64,000 nt of DNA from Hirsutella rhossiliensis. Lineage: Eukaryota; Ascomycota; Sordariomycetes; Hypocreales; Ophiocordycipitaceae. Positions 35,309 to 48,100 of this stretch are shown in pieces. Below the pieces are notes generated by a model that searched no databases, was not told where the DNA came from, and worked only from the letters and a program-made list of their open reading frames with translations. The position numbers and the translations under genes are program-made. The stretch lies in contig NW_025408668.1 of the NCBI RefSeq assembly GCF_020360975.1, positions 3,224,001-3,288,000 on the forward strand, in the 5' to 3' direction. Each line of letters opens with the position of its first letter. Positions within the stretch are counted from its first letter, which is position 1.

Positions 35309-35796
35309 TATAATAACCGGTATTATTCCTAAGGGATAAACCTATTTAAGGGTTTATATTAGTAGATATAATAGGGCGTATTTTAAGTAATAATAAGTAT
35401 ATTATATTAGTAATAAGTTAAAGGTTATAAACTATAGACTATAACTAGGTAATTAAGTAATTAGAATTAAAGATAAGATTATAATAAAGATCGTAATAAT
35501 TATAATATATTAAAAGCTATTAAGCTATTTATTTAAAGGAGTATTCCGTTCCTTATTTATATATCTCGAGAGCTTCCTTAGATCGCCGAGAGTACTAGGT
35601 AATCCTATCGCCTAAGAGCGCTAGGGCGGTAGAGCGATCCTACGATCCTAGCCGTAGAGCGTTAGAGCGCTAAAGTAACCCGTCGCTCTAAACTTAATTA
35701 GCCCGTCGGTCTATTTAATATTCCTTGCTCCTTATATTACGTGCCCTCGTAATATATACTAGTCCCCGCGGTTTACTAGACCGTGGTCGTAATAAA
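35309..35796 (-). repeat. 5' LTR of Gypsy A
   Basis: 488 bases, direct repeat of 20107-20594. Read on the minus strand it begins TATTACGACCACGGTC (TGTTACGACC before RIP) and ends near CCGGTTATTATA. Outer flank AAGGG. Confidence 0.88.
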
Positions 35797-35867
35797 AAGG
35801 GTCTATTATAGCGCTAGTAATAGCTTTAAATTTAGTATATATATATAGGTTATATATATATAGGTTA

Positions 35868-36047
35868 TATATATAGGTTATATATATATATAGGCGGGCG
35901 TAAGCGCGGGTATAGGTATTTAGGTAGTATAAGTACTTACTAAGCGCGCGCGGTATAAATAAGCGGGGCGGGCTAGCTTTAGTATATATCTTAAAAATAG
36001 GTCGAGTATATAAATAGCAATATACTATTATATAAATAGTAATACTC
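35868..36047 (-). repeat. Right terminal inverted repeat of the MULE (RIPed)
   Basis: Reverse complement of the left end with CpA changed to TpA. The CA microsatellite of the left end appears here as repeats of GGTTATATATATA. The outer edge abuts the copia-2 fragment. Confidence 0.85.
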
Positions 36048-36050
36048 TTT

Positions 36051-36315
36051 TAAAGACCTATAAATAAGTAATAAATAGCCTTAAAGTAGTATTTTAAAAA
36101 GAAGCTATAATAAGGGAGGTAATTTACCTAATTAAATATAAAACTTAGGAGTTTTCCTACCTCCTTAAGGATAAGGAGGCTATAAGAAGCTACTAGGTCT
36201 ATACTATTAAGAAGGATAGTTAAAATAATATAATAAAATATAAAGCCCGTTTTATAATATAAGGATTTAAGTAGATCTATAGCTTAGATTTCCTAGATAC
36301 CTTTTCGACTATAGC
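36051..36315 (+). pseudogene. copia-2 RT fragment, part 1
   Basis: Closely matches 46829-47090 of copia-3, the start of its RT region. It begins at the MULE right end, so the rest of this element upstream is missing. It stops at the ATAGC target site where element C inserted. Confidence 0.85.
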
Positions 36316-36773
36316 TGTCGCGAAGCGTGGCCTGATTTCGTAGTTCTTAAAGATATCCCTTAGTAAGAGGGACTAAGGAAGCTAAAAACACCCGGTATAG
36401 AAAAAGGAGCTAAAAAGAGGAGCAGAAAGGAGGGTAGGGGCATAAGGGAAAGCATAAAGTAGCGAGAGATAAGACGGATATACCGGAAACGGCTATAAAG
36501 GAAGGAAGAAACCGGTAAAAAGCTCGGTAGTTAAAAGGATATTAGTAGCTTCTTTAAGCAGGATCTTCTTTATTAATTAAGATGCTAGACGGGTATAAAT
36601 AGGGGCGTTAGATAGAGGAAAGAAGGACAATTAAGGCAATACAACAATTACCCCCCTACCTTTATTGCTACTTCTATAAGAATTATATCTCTCTGCCTTG
36701 CCTATCCTACCCCTTACTTTTAATTTTACCTTTATATATTTTATATATATCTCTCGTATCTCTCTTTATAAGA
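36316..36773 (+). repeat. 5' LTR of element C
   Basis: Begins TGTCGCGAAGCGTGG and ends TTTATAAGA. More RIPed than the 3' copy (for example GATATACCGGAAACGGCTATAAAG against GATGTGCCGGAAACGGCTGCAAAG). Confidence 0.92.
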
Positions 36774-36787
36774 GTTATAAGCCCGGG
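36774..36787 (+). promoter_or_regulatory. Primer-binding site of element C (half tRNA-iMet type)
   Basis: GTTATAAGCCCGGG directly follows the 5' LTR, the same motif as in copia-1, copia-3 and D. Confidence 0.7.
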
Positions 36788-36979
36788 AGGAATAGTATTC
36801 CTATACCTTCCAGCTGCTATAAAAGGCACCCTTCTTATATCCCTCGTAGCTCCCTTTTACCCCTCTTACTAGAAAAGCCGATTTTTAACCGACTTTTCTG
36901 CCCCCTCTTTCCGCAACGATAATAAAAATCGACTCCTCTACCGTCCCTACGGTCCATAGGACGATTCTTATAAAGCCCT

Positions 36980-38400
36980 AAGATTAGGATAAGTAGGTAA
37001 AGGAGCTACGGGCTCGTATAGATAGAACTATCTATAATTTAGTCTTCTCTAATAAGTAGGACCCTCTCGAGCCCCCTCTTCGTCCTAGGGCAACGGACTT
37101 TATAGAGGGAGCTACCCTCTTCTCTAAGCTAACCTCTATATAACAGAGAGCTTTTTCTTCTGCCTTAGGCGACTACGAGAGTCACTAAAAGGAATACCTT
37201 TACGAGATGAAGTTACTAACGGCTACTCGTACGGCGATAACGGAATCCGTTAGTGCCGTAAAGCTAATCTCTCTTCGAGAGGAAGAGACTCCTAGGCAGT
37301 AGCTTTTAAAGCTCGAGACCTTAATAGCTCCCTTAAGAGGTTATATAACTAACCGTATTAAGAAGACCTATACGGCCTACCTAGGAGCCTTTTCTGCTAG
37401 GAACCTACTAGCTTCTTCGTAGCTAGCTAAGTAGGAAGAAATCCTCGAGGAAGCTAACTAATACTTCCTTATAGAAGCTCTTTCCGGCTAGTAGCTACGG
37501 GATATATCTCTGCTAATAAAGCCTATTAGTAACGGTTACTCGACTATCTTTCGAGAAGCTAGCCGGGAACTAAATAAAGAGGCTGCTAGAGTATAATAGT
37601 AAGCAGTCTTATTCCTTCGTGGCTAGCACTTAACCTAGACGGCTCGACCTGCAGCTGCTACAGCCCTTGCTGCTGCGGCTCCCGCTGCTGCTGTTGCGGC
37701 TGTTGCTCCTTTGGCTCTACCTCCCTCGAGAGCATTAATACTGTCTTTAACGGCTGCCGTAGGCCCGGGCTCCTCTTGCTCCGGGCCCGGCCCCGGTCCC
37801 GTTAGTTAGACCGGCCCGACTAGTCCCCTAATAGACCTTTTAGTCCGTTAGTCGAAAAATCAGGGAACTAGTCGAAATCGAACCTCTTCGTTAAAATCAG
37901 CAATAAGGGGTAAAAAGGGGGGGTTTTTAAGCAGACCTTCCGGACCGGAACGAGGATTCCTCGAAGAAACGAACGAGAAGGAATCGACCTACCTACTAAG
38001 CATATAAAAAGCCCTATCGGCTAGAAGACTACTAGTAGGTCTTCGAGGAAAACCGACCTAAAGGAGTTAACCCTTTAAAGAGGCTATGAGAAATAGTATA
38101 ATAATCTCTTAAGGAGGACCCCTTGTTATAGAAGAAGATAGACGAGATTCGGGTTGCTAAGAAATAGTAACTAATAACGCCGCTGCCCTTATTCGAGCCG
38201 TAAATTCGAGGAAAAATCGTTAGTATAGTAAATCCGGCATTTATCTTCCCTACGGATTAGCAAGACTAACCGTTAGGACCCTCCGACTATCCCCTACGAA
38301 AATCAGCTATCCTTAACTCTAGTGCGTCCCTCGATATCTATAATATACTCTTACGATTCCGGTCCTTTAAGAAGGCATAAAAGGAATATCTTATTGCCGG
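36980..38400 (+). pseudogene. Element C gag
   Basis: Frame interrupted mainly at Gln/Trp codons. It contains ATDFIEGATLFSKL, TRTAITESVSAVKLISLREE and a predicted helical capsid part to about 37620. Then comes an Ala/Pro-rich segment (about 37640-37800, APAAAVAAVAPLALPPS). No zinc knuckle was found. Related to 49070-50450 of D. Confidence 0.7.
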
Positions 38401-41400
38401 GGAATTAACCGTACGGATAGAGGGATACGGAAGGGTAAATTTTACGATAAAATTACCTAACGGATCTATACGAATTCTTCGAAGAAAAAGGGTAGCTTTT
38501 TGCCCTCGATTTTTAACGAGCTAGATTTCCTTCCGCCTTCTTCGAGAGGAAGGAATCTTCTAGGATATAACATCTAAGCCTACGAGGCTAGTCTAGAAGA
38601 ATTAGACTATTAGGCTTATCGAGGAAAAATTCGGTTAATTTATTCTCGAATTCCGACCTATCCTTAGGAAGGAACCTCTCGAGAAGATAGCTTTCCCTGC
38701 TAGGAGGAATAGGTCTACTATAAAGGACCCTCTACTAGCAGCCTAAGGAGACGGCATTCTTTAGCACGCACGACTTAGTTACCCGGGCCCCTTAGCTTTA
38801 TATAAACTAGGTTAACAATAAGGCGTATAAATAAGGGGCTTAAAGACCGTCGAATACGAATATTGCGGCTAAGGGAAGACTAAGAGACGAATTTCTAGAC
38901 GAACGCCTATACGGCCGGACTAGCCGTATAAGGAAATTTAGGTCGACTAGACCGACGTCTCTAGGGATTAGGAAAGCTTCGTTAAGGTAATGTTTTTTAT
39001 AGACGCCTTTTTAGGGATAGTTTTCCCCTATTTCTTATAGACCTACCTAAGTAAGTATAACTAGTCTGCCCTCTAGGACTTCGTTAACTAGATAAAATCC
39101 TACTTTAGCTACGAGGTAAAGAAGATATAGTCTAACGGAGAGCTATTTACGAAGGATATCTTAAATTAGCTTCGAAAAAGGGGCATTTTACCCCTCCTAT
39201 TAGCACCGAATACCTAGGCCTAGAACGGAGGGGCAGAAAGATTAGGGGGTACTATAATAGAAAGGGCCTATATAATAAGACTTACTATAAGGCTTCTATA
39301 CGACCTTTAGAGGGAAGTCGTTAAGACCGCCTATTACCTTTAGAACCGGACCCTAAGGGACCCTAGGGGACTAAGGGACTATAGGGACCTAGAGACCCTT
39401 TTTAAGACCTAAGGAATAGACTAGAAATCCCTACTCGAGCTCTTTACGAAGAAGAGGGCATCGCTAGCCCACCTTTATGCCTATAGCTATAGGGCATACG
39501 CAATAACTACCGATATATAGCTAAAAAGGAAGAAGAAAAGAAAGCTTAATCCTAGAGCCTTTATTAGTTACCTCGTTAGGTATAATTCTACGAATATCTT
39601 CCGGATCTAGATTCCTCTTCTATAGAAGGTTATTTAGAATAGGGATATGATTTTCGATAAATCTAGCTTCTTCGACGGAAAGAGGGATTAACAGCCCCTC
39701 TTACTCTCTTAACGTTAGCTAATTTAGAAGATTTAAATCCCCCCTTCCTAATAGTCTTAAGAAGAGGTCCTAGACAAGGAAACGGAAGAAGAAACCGACG
39801 TTAAAGCAGTTAAGGATAACGCCGACTTCGAAGAAGAAGAAGAAGCTGCTAGATTAGATAATCTAGACGAAGAAGGAGACTATAGAAAAGCGGTAGAGCT
39901 AGAATACGCCTGCCTCCCTACGCCTCCTCTTACGGAATAAGAAGAAGATCTAGAAGCAGCTTTCTCTATTAGTCTTCCCGTCTCGACCCCTAAGGGGGTA
40001 GGAAAGGCACCTCTCTTAAAGGATTACCCGGCTGCCTTTTTATCCCTGCTTCGAGAAGCAAAGGAAGGTATAGGGCCCGATACGAAAGAAGACTAGTTTC
40101 TCCCCTATTTCGATCGTTTTTCCGATTTCTACCTAACGCTAATAGAAGACGGTTCCTACGGAGCGTTTATAGCAGGCCGGCTTTTTAAGCTAGTATTAGC
40201 AAGGAAGGTATATAAAAGAGACCTCCCGGACCTACTAGTAAACTAGAAGCAGCTAGAAAAACACCCCTTTAGAGACTAGTTTTTCTAGGCCTAGAAAGAC
40301 CACCTAGCCTTACACGAAGAGATAGGGTCTTTCGAAGAGGTCCTTAAGGAAAAGGTAAGAGGAAAACAGGTCCTTAGCTATAAGTAGGTCTTTATCTATA
40401 AGACTAATAAACACGGCTTCCTTTAAAAGTGCAAAGCCCGGCTAGTTATCTACGGGAACTAGTAGGAAAAAGGGGATCTTCCTACTAGGGCAACTACCCT
40501 AGCAGGGATGTCTTTTCGGACCCTTATAGCTATAGTAGCAGAATTCGACCTCGAGCTCGATTAGATAGATACAGTCAACGCCTTTATTAACTACCTACTC
40601 GAGGAAGAAAAAGTTATCTATATACGCTTTCTACTAGGCTTCTAATAGCTAGGAAAGGTTCTACGGCTTAGGAAAGCTCTATACGGACTACGAAGATCAC
40701 CCCTTCTTTAGCAACAGCATTTAATAGGTTCCCTTAAAGCCCTAGGCTTTACGAAAGTCCCTTAGGAACCGTATATAATGCAGAAGGGTAAAATCACGGT
40801 CTTCTTCTACGTCGATAATATTATCTAGGCATACCTAAAAGAGGAAGAAGCTGCTATAAGGGAGGCTATACGTAGCCTATAATAAAGGTATAAGATAACC
40901 TAGCTAGGGGAGCTAAAGTGGTTCCTAGGGATACGAATCCTTTAGAATAGGTCCTAACGGACTATCTAGCTTACCTAGGACGCCTATATTAATAAGGTCG
41001 CTTATAAATTCCTCCTTAATTCCCTCGATAAGAAGGTTCCCTCTACGCCTATATTAGACGAAGAGCTTTTACCTAATCCGTCCTTTTAAGCTAGGGAGTA
41101 AGAGAAACACTAATATTAATAGAAGGTAGGCTCCCTACTTTTTTTAGCTATTTCTACTAGACCGGATATCTCTTTTACGGTCTCCCGGCTAGCTAGGCAT
41201 AACTAGAATCCTAGCCCTAGGCATTAAGAAGCAGTAGATAGAGCTATCCTTTATCTCTATTTAATAAGATTATATAGTCTACGCCTAGGAGGGTAGGGAA
41301 GGAAATAAGCTACCGAAATCTTCCTTTATTCGAGCGATTCGTCCTTTACGGATAATTCCTTAGATAGAAAGAGCTTATAAGGGTATATTATATCCCTTTT

Positions 41401-41880
41401 TAGAGGAACTATTATATAGAGAGCTTCGAAGCAGGCCACCGTTACGACTTCTAGTATAGAGGCAGAGCTATTAGCTCTTTTAGAAGCGTTAAAAGAAGCG
41501 ATTTTCCTTAGCCGGCTGCTAATATCGTTACGACTGTAAATTCCGACCCTATTAGCTATAGAATGCGATAATACGTAGACTATACGAATTCTTATGGAAA
41601 ATAGTAAGTTATCGACCCGGCTACGGTATATCGATATCTACTAGCATTAGTTACGCTAAGAGGTCTAAAGGGGACTTATTTCCGTCCGTTAGGTTCTAAC
41701 GGCATTAATAAAAGCCGACGGTCTTACGAAGCCCCTACCGAAGTAGAAGCTAGCTATCTTTTTATAGTAAATTAGGCTAGAAGACGTTCGAGAGAAGCTA
41801 TCCTTAGAGGCCCGCCTTAAGAGTCTACGAGAGGAGCTAATAGCACGTACGAGAAGGTAACGTCTATAGCCGAAGAAAAG
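38400..41880 (+). pseudogene. Element C pol (protease, integrase, RT, RNase H)
   Basis: Integrase lies about 38850-39400: CGQGKTKRRISRRTP-like zinc region, the core (FFIDAFLGIVFPYFL), and APNTQAQNGGAERLGGTII near 39205-39255. RT is about 40380-40960: VNAFINYLLEEEKVIYIRF, KALYGLRRSPLL, FFYVDNII (YVDDI expected). RNase H is about 41320-41760. Order integrase before RT is copia. Stops at former Gln/Trp codons kill it. Protease was not located. Confidence 0.85.
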
Positions 41881-42129
41881 GAAGAGGTTTTTCCCTTTAG
41901 AGGGCCCCCTATTTTAATTAGGTTTTTCCCTTCTAAGAAGGCCCCCTTTCTTATAGGACTTTCCCCTCTTTAGGCCCCTTTTCCTTAAGTAGGTCTAAAA
42001 GAGCCTAGGGACCCGAAAGGGCCCCTGCTTTCCTCGAGTATAGGGAGAAGTGCAGAGCTAAGAACCTCCTCTATACGCTTACTAGCCCGAAGCCGTATTA
42101 GCTATGCCCTTAAGGGGCAGGCTATAGCT

Positions 42130-42138
42130 AAGGGGGTG
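42130..42138 (+). promoter_or_regulatory. Polypurine tract of element C
   Basis: AAGGGGGTG immediately before the 3' LTR; D has AAGGGGGTA at the same place. Confidence 0.7.
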
Positions 42139-42595
42139 TGTTGCGAATCGTGGCCTGATTTCGTAGTTCTTAAAGATATCCCTTAGCAAGAGGGACCAAG
42201 GAAGCTAAAAACACCCGGTATAGAAGAAGGAGCTAAAAAGAGGAGTAGAAAGGAGGGTGGGGGCATAAGGGAAAGCATAAAGTAGCGAGAGATAAGACGG
42301 ATGTGCCGGAAACGGCTGCAAAGGAAGGAAAAAACCGGCAAAAAGCTCGGTAGTTAAAAGGAAATTAGTGGCTTCTTTAAGCAGGATCTTCTTTGTTAAT
42401 TAAGATGCTAGACGGGTATAAATAGGGGCGTTGGATAGAGGAAAGAAGGATAATTAAGGCAATACAACAATCACCCCCTACCTTTATTGCTGCTTCCGCA
42501 AGAATCATATCTCTCTGCCTTGCCTGTCCTACCCCTTACTTCTAATTTTACCTTCGTGCATTTTATATATATCTCTCGTATCTCTCTTTACGAGA
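42139..42595 (+). repeat. 3' LTR of element C
   Basis: Begins TGTTGCGAATCGTGG and ends TTTACGAGA. Keeps many TpG/CpA sites lost from the 5' LTR. Confidence 0.92.
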
Positions 42596-42600
42596 ATAGC

Positions 42601-43351
42601 TAGACCTAAATCTATTAGAATTCTACTTATTTTAGCTATTATCTATAAATTTAAAGCTTTATAAATAAATATAATAAATGCCTTTATATATACTAATATA
42701 AAGAGCAAAGTATATATTAATCTTTCTATAAGCTATAAAGAATATGCTCTTAAAGAATATTATTTAAAATATAGATTAGCTTATAGAGCTAAAGGAATTA
42801 AATTAACTAAATTTCTAGACCTATATAAAACTAGTTAAACTAAAGCAAAGCTAAAGAAAGTATTATATAGCTTAAAATAAAGTCCTAAGCTCTAGTTTAA
42901 TTATTTAAAAGTTATACTTAATAAACTTAGATTTCTTCTTTTTTTAATAGATAAAGAATTATTTATAAATAAGGACTATAGTATAGCCTTAGTAATTTAT
43001 ATTAATAACTTTCTTATACTAAGGCTCTTTAAATTTATAATAAAAGAAAGATTATTTAAAGAATTATTTAAATTCTTAGATTTTACTATCTTAAGAGATA
43101 TATAAGACTTCTTAGGTCTAAATACTATAATAAACTAAGAAAATAAAGAGCTATATATATCCTAAGAAAATTATACCTTTAATATATTAAAGGAATTTAA
43201 TAAAGAAGGCTTGGGAACTTTAAATCTACCCGCTATAATAAGCTTTAAGCTTATAAAAGTAAGAGAATTACCTTCTAAGTTATATTATAATTTTAAAAAG
43301 AAATAGGATCTTTATTATACTTAGCCTTACTTACTAAGCTAGATATCTTAT
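42601..43351 (+). pseudogene. copia-2 RT fragment, part 2
   Basis: Continues part 1 after element C and one ATAGC. It matches 47091-47848 of copia-3 through the RT core (YINNFLILRLF near 43000, for YVNDFLIVG). Ends abruptly at the 5' LTR of copia-3. Confidence 0.85.
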
Positions 43352-43919
43352 TATAAGGAACGGTGTTCCTACTATAAATAAAGCAGCTATAATATACTCT
43401 CCCGATTATATAAGCTAATAAGTAGTATATTAATTATAGATAAAATCCTATATTATATAGTAAGAATCGCTCGTTATCTTATATATTATGATGCATTAAA
43501 CGGGTTGCTAGTTATCGTATAATCGGAAATCGAAGAAATAGAGCTAGCTTAGAATACTAGCTAAGACCTCTTAAGAACACCGGCACGACTAACCTCCTTT
43601 AAACACGACTATTAGTAGAACTAAGACACTTCCTAATATACTCGAGGCATTACTAAATTCCTTAGTCTTAGGGCTATACGGCAGCCTAAACCTAGTCCCG
43701 AAAGGTTCTTCCGTTCAGCTATAATTGTCTATATAAGACAGTATATCCGCTAGTAGGTAAAGAGAGGATTATTAACTTTAACACCTCTTTTATATACTAA
43801 TATATTACTAATAAATTCTATTAAGAATCCTACCTTATACTCCTTCTTCCCCTCTATTATATAGTCTTACGTAATTCCTTGATTTCCTAAAATTCCGCTT
43901 TTGCTTATATACCTTAAGA
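43352..43919 (+). repeat. 5' LTR of copia-3
   Basis: 568 bases, begins TATAAGGAACGGTG, ends ATACCTTAAGA. Direct repeat of 55181-55748. Confidence 0.92.
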
Positions 43920-43933
43920 GGTTATAAGCCCGG
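43920..43933 (+). promoter_or_regulatory. Primer-binding site of copia-3 (half tRNA-iMet type)
   Basis: GGTTATAAGCCCGG right after the 5' LTR, identical to that of copia-1. Confidence 0.7.
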
Positions 43934-44079
43934 CTTACTCCTTTTAAGCTAGGAAATTAACTTATACCTTTAAAATTCCTCGTCGAAATATTTAATTAAA
44001 ATTCCTTTCGAAATTCCCCTCGACTTCTTTTACCTTCCTATGCTCTTAAACTCCCGTCTAGATTTCTCGATCCCTATAA

Positions 44080-45080
44080 ATAAAATAATACCGAATTTAT
44101 ATAAAATAGGTAGATAAAAAGAATATAAATTTACTAGACTTAATAGAAATTTAAATTATACCTTATAGACTATAAGGATAGAAGCTATCCTTATAAAAGA
44201 AAAGCTTATTGCTGCTCTAGAGCAAGTAAATTATATATAGACTACGGAGGCTTTATATATAATATTCCTTTAAGTTAAAGATAGTCCCTTAATATAAATT
44301 CGGCATCTAAAAAATGCTAAAGAAGCGTAGGATAAGCTTAAAAAGCTATATAATCCGTCGAACTTTTCGTCGAATTATTTGCTTATTAAGCAGCTCTTTA
44401 ATCTTAGTCCCTCGGACTTTAATTTAGAGAAATACCTTTATAAGGTAAAGGAAATTTATAAGGATTTAAAATCCTATAATATAGAAATTCCGGAAGTTAT
44501 TCTTATAGCATAGATTCTTAATTGCCTTAATAAGGAATTTAGAAGCTATATTATAAATATCACGCAGAGCCTTAAGTATAATTCTATAGCGTTTACCCTT
44601 AAATCCCTAATAGCTAGTCTTTTAGATAAAGCTAGAAGAATAGAGGATATAGATAAATCTTCGGAGAAAGCCTTCTTAATATAAAGAAAGCCTTAGAAAT
44701 CCTATAGAAATTCTATAGATACTCCTTATTATAAGGAATATAAAAAACCAGGGCATTTTATAGTAAATTACTATAAATTATACCCGAATAAGGCTCCTAC
44801 TTATTAGGTTTTAAAAAGAGGAAAAAAGGACGATAGGACTTAAATTTTAAAGAAGAGAAAATCTTCTTCTTCTTCTTCTTCTTCTTCTAAGAAGAAATCC
44901 CCTTCTAGTAGTATTTCTACTACTAATAAAAGAAGGAAGGCTCGAATTATAGAGCTAGAGTCCGATTCGGACGATAGTAATAAGGTCTTAAATATAGCTT
45001 TATAAGAAAATATAAACCTAGATATCGACCTTTTAGACCTTTCTAGGGCTCCGACCCCTATATAAACGTCTAAGGATTTA
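44080..45080 (+). pseudogene. copia-3 gag
   Basis: Zinc knuckle relic near 44725-44775 reads YKEYKKPGHFIVNYY, with the Cys positions now Tyr. A Ser-rich run (AGAAAATC followed by repeated TTCTTC, about 44860-44895) and a Ser/Lys linker follow. Stops throughout. Confidence 0.72.
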
Positions 45081-45199
45081 AAGGTAATTTTAACCTTTAT
45101 AAATACCCCTATAGTAGAATCTAATAAAGACTCTCTTTTAGGACCTTTAAAAGCTTTAATTCCTAGAATAAAGGAATTAGTTTTAAAGGTAAGAGAAAG

Positions 45200-48100
45200 A
45201 GGATTTCCTAGTTATAAGAATAAAAGGATCTTTAATTTTATTTATAATACCGGAGCTACTAAGCATATAGTATCGAATAAGAATTTCCTTATTAACTATA
45301 AAGAAATTAAGTCTAAAGTTTACTAGGGAAAAGCTTCCTTTATATTAGTAAAAGGAAAGGGGGACTTAGTATTTAAGTTCCTATATAATCGTAAAAGGTA
45401 TATCCTTTAAGACTACTTTTATATATATAAATTAAGGGTAAATATACTATCCTAATCTTATTTTAATAATACCTATGCCTTAATAAGAGGAAATAAAGTC
45501 CTTTTATTAGATAATAAGGCTAAGGTCCTTACTTAAGGATTTCTTAGAAATAAATTATATTATATTCCTATAAAACCTTTATTAAAAAGCTAATTAATCC
45601 TTATTACGTCTTTAAAGGCAAAGGATATAGATTTTTATGCTTAGTACTTACGCTTAGGGTATATAAATAGTAGGGCTATTTTAGAAATATTAAAAAGATA
45701 TAATAAGGATATAAAAATGCCTTTAGAAGAGGAAAATAAAATAAGATAATACGAAATATATATTAGAGCTAAAGTAACGAGTAAGGTTAATAAACAACCT
45801 TTATATAAGTCTTATACCTATTTAGAAAAAATAGTATTAGATATTTAAGGGCTAATTAAAGTGCCTACTTATAATAAATATTACTATTATATTTCTTTCT
45901 TAGACGTAGGAACCCGATATCTAGAAATATACCTTCTTCGAAAAAAGGGGGAAGCTCTAGATAGGTTCCTAGAATTTAAAAATAGGGTAGAAAATAACCC
46001 TAAAAATACTAGGATTAGAGAATCATTTTCTAATAATGCTAAAGAATTTATATATAGAATAAAGCTCTATTACGAAAAAGAAGGAATTACCTTTAATTCT
46101 AGTCCTCCTAGGACGCCGGAATCTAATAGTAGAATAAAAAGAATAAATCGTACTATATTAGAAAAAGTATAAGCTCTTTTATTTACTACTAGGCTTCTTA
46201 AATATTTATAGGGAGAAGCTGTTTTAATAGCTACTTATTTATATAATAGATTACTATATTCTACGATAGGATTTAAAAGTCTTATAGAAAGAGGATAATA
46301 TAATACTACCCTTCGAGACCTTAAATAAAATTAAGACCTTTAGAAGCCTTATATATTATAAGAATAAAGACCCTAAAGATAAGCTAGATAATAGAGCTTT
46401 TAAGGGAATAATAGTAGGCTATTTAGAAAATATATATAAAATCTAGGATTTTACTAAGAGAAAGATTACTATCTCTAGAGATATTACTATACTAGAAAAT
46501 AAATTTATAAAAAGTCTAGAAATTTCTAGTAGTAATAATACCTTTAATTTTAATTTTATTCTAAATAAAGATAAGCTAGAAAGCTATATCCCTATAGAGG
46601 AAGCTACTAAAGAACCTAGAAATAAAAGTCCCTCGTACTTTATAGAAGAAGAGTCTTTAAATAACGATCCTATTCCTACTACTAGTAAAATAGTAGTAGA
46701 ATTACCTAAGAAGCTAGAAGGGTTTAATTCTAACTATATCGAATACCTTAACGTTAATTTATTTCTAAACTGCGATTTTATAAAGTTAATTCTAGCTAGT
46801 ATAGAAAATTAGGATCTAAAAATTCTAAAGACCTATAAATAAGCAATAAATAGCCCTAAAGTAGTATTTTAAAAAGAAGCTATAATTAAGAAGATTATCT
46901 AGCTAATTAAATATAAGACTTAGGAATTTTCCTACCTCCTTAAGGATAGGGAGGCTATAAGAGGCCGCTAGGTCTATACTATTAAGAAGGATAGTTAAAA
47001 TAATATAATAAAATATAAGGCTAGTTTTATAATATAGGGATTTAAGTAGATCTATAGCTTAGATTTCCTAGATACCTTCTCGACTATAGCTAGACCCGAA
47101 TCTATTAGAATTCTACTTATTTTAGCTATTATCTATAAGTTCGAAGCTTTATAAATAGATATAATAAATGCCTTTATATATACCGATATAGATAGTAAAG
47201 TATATATCGATCTTCCTATAGGCTATAAAGAATACGCTCTTAAAGAATATTATTTAAAATATAGATTAGCTTATAGAGCTAAAGGAATTAAATTAACTAA
47301 ATTCCTAGACCTATATAAAACCGGTTAAATTAAAGCAAAACTAAAGAAAGCATTATATAGCCTAAAATAAAGTCCTAAGCTCTAGTATAATTATTTAAAA
47401 ATTATACTAAATAAACTCGGATTTCTTCCTCTTTTAATAGATAAAGAAGTATTTATAAATAAGGACTATAGTATAGCCTTAGCAATTTACGTTAACGACT
47501 TTCTTATAGTAGGGCCCTCTAAATCTATAATAAAAGAAAGATTATTTAAAGAATTATCTAAATTCCTAGATTTTACTATCTTAAGAGATATAAAAGACTT
47601 CTTAGGTCTAAATATTATAATAAACTAAGACGATAAAGAGCTATATATATCCTAAGAAAATTATACCTTAGATAAATTAAAGGAATTTAATAAAGAAGGT
47701 TTAAGAACTTTAAATTTACCTACTATAGTAGGCTTTAAGCTTATAAAAGTAAAGGAATTACCTTTTAAGGAAGATATATTATAATTTTAGAGAGAAATAG
47801 GATCTCTATTATACTTAGCCTTATTTACTAAGCTAGATATCTTATATTCTATAATTTCCTATACTAGATTCGCGGCTAAGCTTAACTAAATATATTTTAA
47901 GGCTTTAAATATAATTTAGAAATATTTAAATAAATTCCCTAGCCTAAAGATTAAATATAATTATAATATCCTTTTTACCTATTTATATATAAAGGGTTTT
48001 ACTAACTCTAGCTAGGCGTCGGATTTAACGGACGGAAAATCCTTTTCCGGTTACTATTTTTATATATATAATAATATAATAAGCTAGGCTTACTTTAAGT

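Larger units (their letters stand above)
20107..35796 (-). mobile_element. Ty3/Gypsy chromovirus A (minus strand), split by Gypsy B
   Basis: Paired 488-base LTRs, the outer flanks 20102-20106 and 35797-35801 both AAGGG (target duplication, possibly AAAGGG). Its own length without B is about 7.9 kb. It reads on the minus strand: 5' LTR at right, then gag, protease, RT, RNase H, integrase, chromodomain. It lies within the MULE. An extra reading frame runs antisense to pol beside the 3' (left) LTR. Confidence 0.9.
11058..36047 (-). mobile_element. MULE (Hop-like) DNA transposon, split by nested retroelements
   Basis: Both outer ends carry the same sequence in inverted orientation: the left end begins GAGTATTGCTATTTAC, and the reverse complement of the right end begins GAGTATTACTATTTAT. 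Between them is a minus-strand MULE transposase. Removing copia-1 and Gypsy A with their target duplications leaves about 3.0 kb, close to the known size of Hop-type elements. The left end is nearly unmutated; from about 11.9 kb rightwards it is strongly RIPed. I could not find the 8-11-base target duplication usual for MULEs: the right flank is a truncated copia fragment and the left flank is unique gene-proximal DNA, so one flank has probably been rearranged. Confidence 0.85.
36316..42595 (+). mobile_element. Ty1/copia retrotransposon C
   Basis: Complete element of 6280 bases with LTRs of 458 and 457 bases and target duplication ATAGC (36311-36315 and 42596-42600), in the copia-2 fragment. 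Same family as D (48340-54677). Less A+T-rich than its neighbours: many CTG/TGC triplets remain, mostly in the Ala-rich gag part and the 3' LTR. Confidence 0.95.

Noticed and set aside
36698..36922. Small plus-strand ORF
   Set aside because: Spans the 5' LTR end and leader of element C; no domain.
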